Assembly (NCBI GenBank): GCA_964591885.1
Contig: CAZQCJ010000016.1
Location: forward strand, 1-6,864
DNA: 6,864 bases
Origin: CAZQCJ01 sp964591885
GTDB taxonomy: Bacteria > Patescibacteriota > Microgenomatia > PFEM01 > JAPLYW01
Direction of reading: 5' to 3'
Within the stretch, counting starts at the first letter, position 1, and every line of letters starts with the position of its first letter. Under the pieces are notes generated by a model. The model saw only the letters and a program-made list of their open reading frames with translations. It did not search any database and was not told where the DNA came from. Shown here piece by piece: positions 5,264 through 6,864 of the stretch. The translations under genes were made by a program, and so were the position numbers.

Positions 5264-5755
5264 TTAATCCTTTTCAAGGATTTCATCAAGTGTCTTTTTA
5301 ATAACACTCCAATCAAAACCCCGCCGGCTTAAAAAACCAACCAGCTTTTTCTTCTGTTCTATCAAAGATAAATCTTTTAAAAAAGGTATCTTTGGTAATG
5401 CTGATTTTTTGGCCAGAGCTTCTTCATTGACTTTATCCGCCAAACTACGCTCGATTAAATCATTTTCAATACCTTTGAATCTCAACTCCATTTTTAAAAC
5501 CCTTTTTCCTTTAGGGCGAAAAGTTTCTCTTTGTTCCAGCCACCAATCAACAAAAGCTTCATCATTAACCAAACCCAATTTTGACAATTCCTCCAAAACC
5601 AGTTTTTGTTTTTCTTGATTCTTGGGAGATTTTTTTTGTAAATAAGAAATAATTTCTTTTTGGCTCCGAGGACGAATAGCAATAAACTTTAAGGCTTTTT
5701 GAAGAAGTTTGTTAATATTTTGAATAATTTTTATTCCTTTTTGATTTTCTTCCAA
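5264..5755 (-). CDS. recX: RecX, regulator of RecA
   Basis: A 163-residue RecX-family protein, a normal length. In the family it binds within the RecA filament groove and limits RecA's recombinase and ATPase activity. Matching features: ALKFIAIRPRSQKEIISYL (21-39) resembles the first RecX helical repeat (xxALxxLxxRxRSxxEL). ELSKLGLVNDEAFVDWWLEQR (56-76) is the typical LxxxGyldDxxFaxxwvxxR block. GKRVLKMELRFKGI (83-96) follows, then a C-terminal repeat with FLSRRGFDWSVIKKTLDEI. It overlaps the end of recA by 25 bases, so the two are co-transcribed and translation is likely coupled. The start taken is TTG; there is no ATG or GTG near the beginning, and the first domain would be cut by any later ATG. 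Shine-Dalgarno support is weak (GCAGAG). Confidence 0.88.
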   Translation of the reverse strand: MEENQKGIKIIQNINKLLQKALKFIAIRPRSQKEIISYLQKKSPKNQEKQKLVLEELSKLGLVNDEAFVDWWLEQRETFRPKGKRVLKMELRFKGIENDLIERSLADKVNEEALAKKSALPKIPFLKDLSLIEQKKKLVGFLSRRGFDWSVIKKTLDEILEKD

Positions 5756-6738
5756 ATCTCTGCTTCAAGTTGTTTCGTAAATTTGGGGTTTTCTTCCAGG
5801 TAAATCCGGGTTGCTTGAGAACCTTGACCAATTAATTTTTTATCATATTTATAAAAAGACCCTGACTTTTCAATTAAACCTAATTCTAAGGCTGTTCCCA
5901 AAAGATCACTGCTCTTAGAAATACCGCTGTTATTTAAAATATCAAATTCAGCTTTACGAAAAGGCGGGGAAATTTTATTTTTTACCACCCGTACCCGATG
6001 CCGGGAGCCAATTACCACTTCACCGTCCTTAATCGCTTCAATTTTTCTCATATCCAAACGCAAAGAAGAATAAAATTTTAAGGCCAATCCGCCGGGTGTT
6101 GTCTCCGGATTACCAAACATAATCCCGATTTTATGACGTAATTGATTAGTAAAAATAACAACCGTTTTTGACTTGGAAATAGCAGCTGTTAATTTTCTCA
6201 AAGCCTGGGACATTAATCTTGCCTGAACACCAATCATGGCATCACCCATTTCACCTTCAATTTCCGCTCGCGGCACCAAAGCAGCCACTGAATCGATAAC
6301 AATGACGTCAATTGCCCCAGAACGAACCAAAGTTTCAACAATCTCTAAAGCTTGTTCACCAGTGTCTGGCTGAGAAATTAAAAGATCATCCAAGTTAACA
6401 CCAATGACTTCGGCCCAGGTTGGATCCATGGCATGCTCAGCATCTACAAAGGCAGCTACTCCTCCGACTTTTTGAGCCTGAGCCACTACACTTAAAGCTA
6501 AAGAAGTTTTTCCTGAAGCCTCTGGGCCAAAAATTTCAATCACTCGACCCCTAGGAAAACCGCCGACCCCCAAAGCAACATCCAAAGCAATCGATCCAGT
6601 AGAAATAACCGGAACTTGTCTGACAATTCCTTTCTCGCCCATTTTCATAATCGCTCCTTTACCGTATTGTTTTTCGATTTGCTCCATCGCCATTTTAACA
6701 GCTTGAAGCTTTTGTTCATTCTGACTCATCACATTCAA
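5731..6738 (-). CDS. recA: RecA recombinase
   Basis: The strand-exchange protein of homologous recombination: an ATP-dependent filament on single-stranded DNA. At 335 residues it is near normal but without the long acidic tail of E. coli RecA. Visible motifs: Walker A GPEASGKT (71-78), catalytic Glu101 in DAEHAMDP (99-106), Walker B VIVIDS (145-150), and loop L2 with NQLRHKIGIMFGNPETTPGG (198-217). The C-terminal domain is present (LGTALELGLIEKSGSFYKY). The ATG at 6738 gives MNVMSQNEQ. The second ATG, at 6729 (MSQNEQ), is equally plausible, as neither has a Shine-Dalgarno. It heads the recA-recX unit, with rny further downstream, and is divergent from tRNA-Pro across 38 bp. No LexA/SOS box of either the CTG-N10-CAG or GAAC-N4-GTTC type is seen in that gap. 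Confidence 0.98.
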   Translation of the reverse strand: MNVMSQNEQKLQAVKMAMEQIEKQYGKGAIMKMGEKGIVRQVPVISTGSIALDVALGVGGFPRGRVIEIFGPEASGKTSLALSVVAQAQKVGGVAAFVDAEHAMDPTWAEVIGVNLDDLLISQPDTGEQALEIVETLVRSGAIDVIVIDSVAALVPRAEIEGEMGDAMIGVQARLMSQALRKLTAAISKSKTVVIFTNQLRHKIGIMFGNPETTPGGLALKFYSSLRLDMRKIEAIKDGEVVIGSRHRVRVVKNKISPPFRKAEFDILNNSGISKSSDLLGTALELGLIEKSGSFYKYDKKLIGQGSQATRIYLEENPKFTKQLEAEIWKKIKKE

Positions 6739-6749
6739 TTTTCACAGAA

Positions 6750-6758
6750 ATTATGATA
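6750..6758 (-). promoter_or_regulatory. Possible -10 region of recA
   Basis: On the - strand TATCATAAT holds two overlapping -10 candidates, TATCAT and CATAAT (five of six each), 11-14 bases before the ATG at 6738. The matching -35 would lie close to or within the tRNA 5' end and is poor. The leader would be only a few bases. Confidence 0.4.
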
Positions 6759-6762
6759 AAAT
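6754..6762 (+). promoter_or_regulatory. Extended -10 promoter of tRNA-Pro
   Basis: TGATAAAAT fits an extended -10 (TGn plus TAAAAT, five of six). The base at -35 (TTCAAT, 6734-6739, 17-base spacing) is only a partial match. The predicted start near 6769 leaves about eight bases before the mature tRNA 5' end. It overlaps the recA -10 on the other strand. Confidence 0.5.
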
Positions 6763-6776
6763 TCAAGAAGGAAAAT

Positions 6777-6850
6777 CGGGGTGTAGCTCAGATAGCCAGA
6801 GTGCGCGCATGGGGTGCGTGAGGTCGCCGGGGCGGAACCGGCCACCCCGA
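6777..6850 (+). tRNA. tRNA-Pro(GGG) with non-canonical D- and T-loops
   Basis: A complete cloverleaf. The acceptor stem CGGGGTG/CACCCCG (6777-6783, 6843-6849) has seven Watson-Crick pairs and discriminator A (6850). T8, A9. The D stem is GCTC/GAGT (6786-6789, 6799-6802). The anticodon stem is CGCGC/GCGTG, with loop ATGGGGT (6809-6815) and anticodon GGG at 6811-6813 followed by G37. The variable region is AGGTC. The T stem GCCGG/CCGGC (6826-6830, 6838-6842) is perfect. C1-G72, A73 and G35-G36 are bacterial proline identity elements. CCA is not encoded. The T-loop is GGCGGAA where TTCRANN is expected, and the D-loop AGATAGCCA lacks the GG pair, having GCC. Other tertiary contacts look normal: T8-A14, G15-C48, G26 opposite A44. 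It is divergent from recA. Confidence 0.93.
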
Positions 6851-6864
6851 CTAATTTATTTAAA

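Noticed and set aside
5409..5682. Open frames on both strands overlapping recX (5409-5618 + and 5494-5682 -).
   Set aside because: Both are shadows of the RecX frame, which has family motifs and the expected place after recA.
6729..6776. LexA/SOS operator before recA.
   Set aside because: Neither the CTG-N10-CAG nor the GAAC-N4-GTTC pattern is present in the short gap.
1..6864. AAGCTT occurs about 15 times, several-fold above what base composition predicts.
   Set aside because: Counting by eye gave 22 AAGCT, 27 AGCTT and 46 AGCT, which predicts ~13 AAGCTT. The excess follows from shorter words (Lys-Ala and similar codon pairs on both strands), so no special site is needed.
1..6864. CRISPR arrays, insertion sequences, prophage or defence genes.
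   Set aside because: No spaced direct repeats, transposase or integrase motifs or terminal inverted repeats were seen; the content is chromosomal housekeeping.

Overview
The window is about one-third GC and densely packed. It holds eight protein genes and one tRNA gene, with no gap longer than 152 bases. Its profile is compatible with a small-genome uncultured bacterium of the Candidate Phyla Radiation (Patescibacteria, possibly Microgenomates): short housekeeping proteins that lack accessory domains, promoters placed directly on start codons, a stand-alone desulforedoxin-type iron protein, and a structurally deviant tRNA. The lineage is an inference. TAA, TAG and TGA all end genes, so the standard bacterial code fits.

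Layout. Left end (1-512): a desulforedoxin-like FeCys4 protein on the + strand, with its own promoter and a strong Shine-Dalgarno. Then on the - strand (513-2703) comes a two-gene unit: a GT87 membrane glycosyltransferase followed 10 bases later by miaB, a tRNA methylthiotransferase lacking its usual TRAM tail. A 54-bp divergent promoter region (2704-2757) separates this unit from an unrecognised 196-aa + strand gene. That gene converges on an HU-family DNA-binding gene across a 35-bp gap holding a hairpin. Upstream of HU on the - strand are rny (RNase Y without a membrane anchor), recX and recA. recX starts inside the end of recA. At the right end tRNA-Pro(GGG) lies divergent from recA across only 38 bp.

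How the genes relate. recA and recX form a repair and recombination unit: recombinase plus its modulator. In Bacillus, recA, rny and miaB also lie near one another, so this gene order may be a worn remnant of an old neighbourhood. RNase Y (mRNA decay), MiaB (tRNA position 37) and tRNA-Pro all belong to RNA metabolism. GT87 probably serves the cell envelope.

Most notable observations. (1) The tRNA-Pro T-loop is GGCGGAA instead of the TTCRANN type, and its D-loop carries GCC instead of GG. The two triplets are exactly complementary, so the tRNA elbow is probably held by a 3-bp D-loop/T-loop helix. (2) At least three genes have promoters whose predicted transcription start falls on or next to the ATG, giving leaderless mRNAs, while two others have strong Shine-Dalgarno sites. 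(3) RNase Y has no transmembrane segment and MiaB has no TRAM domain. (4) Perfect short palindromes overlap two of the promoters.
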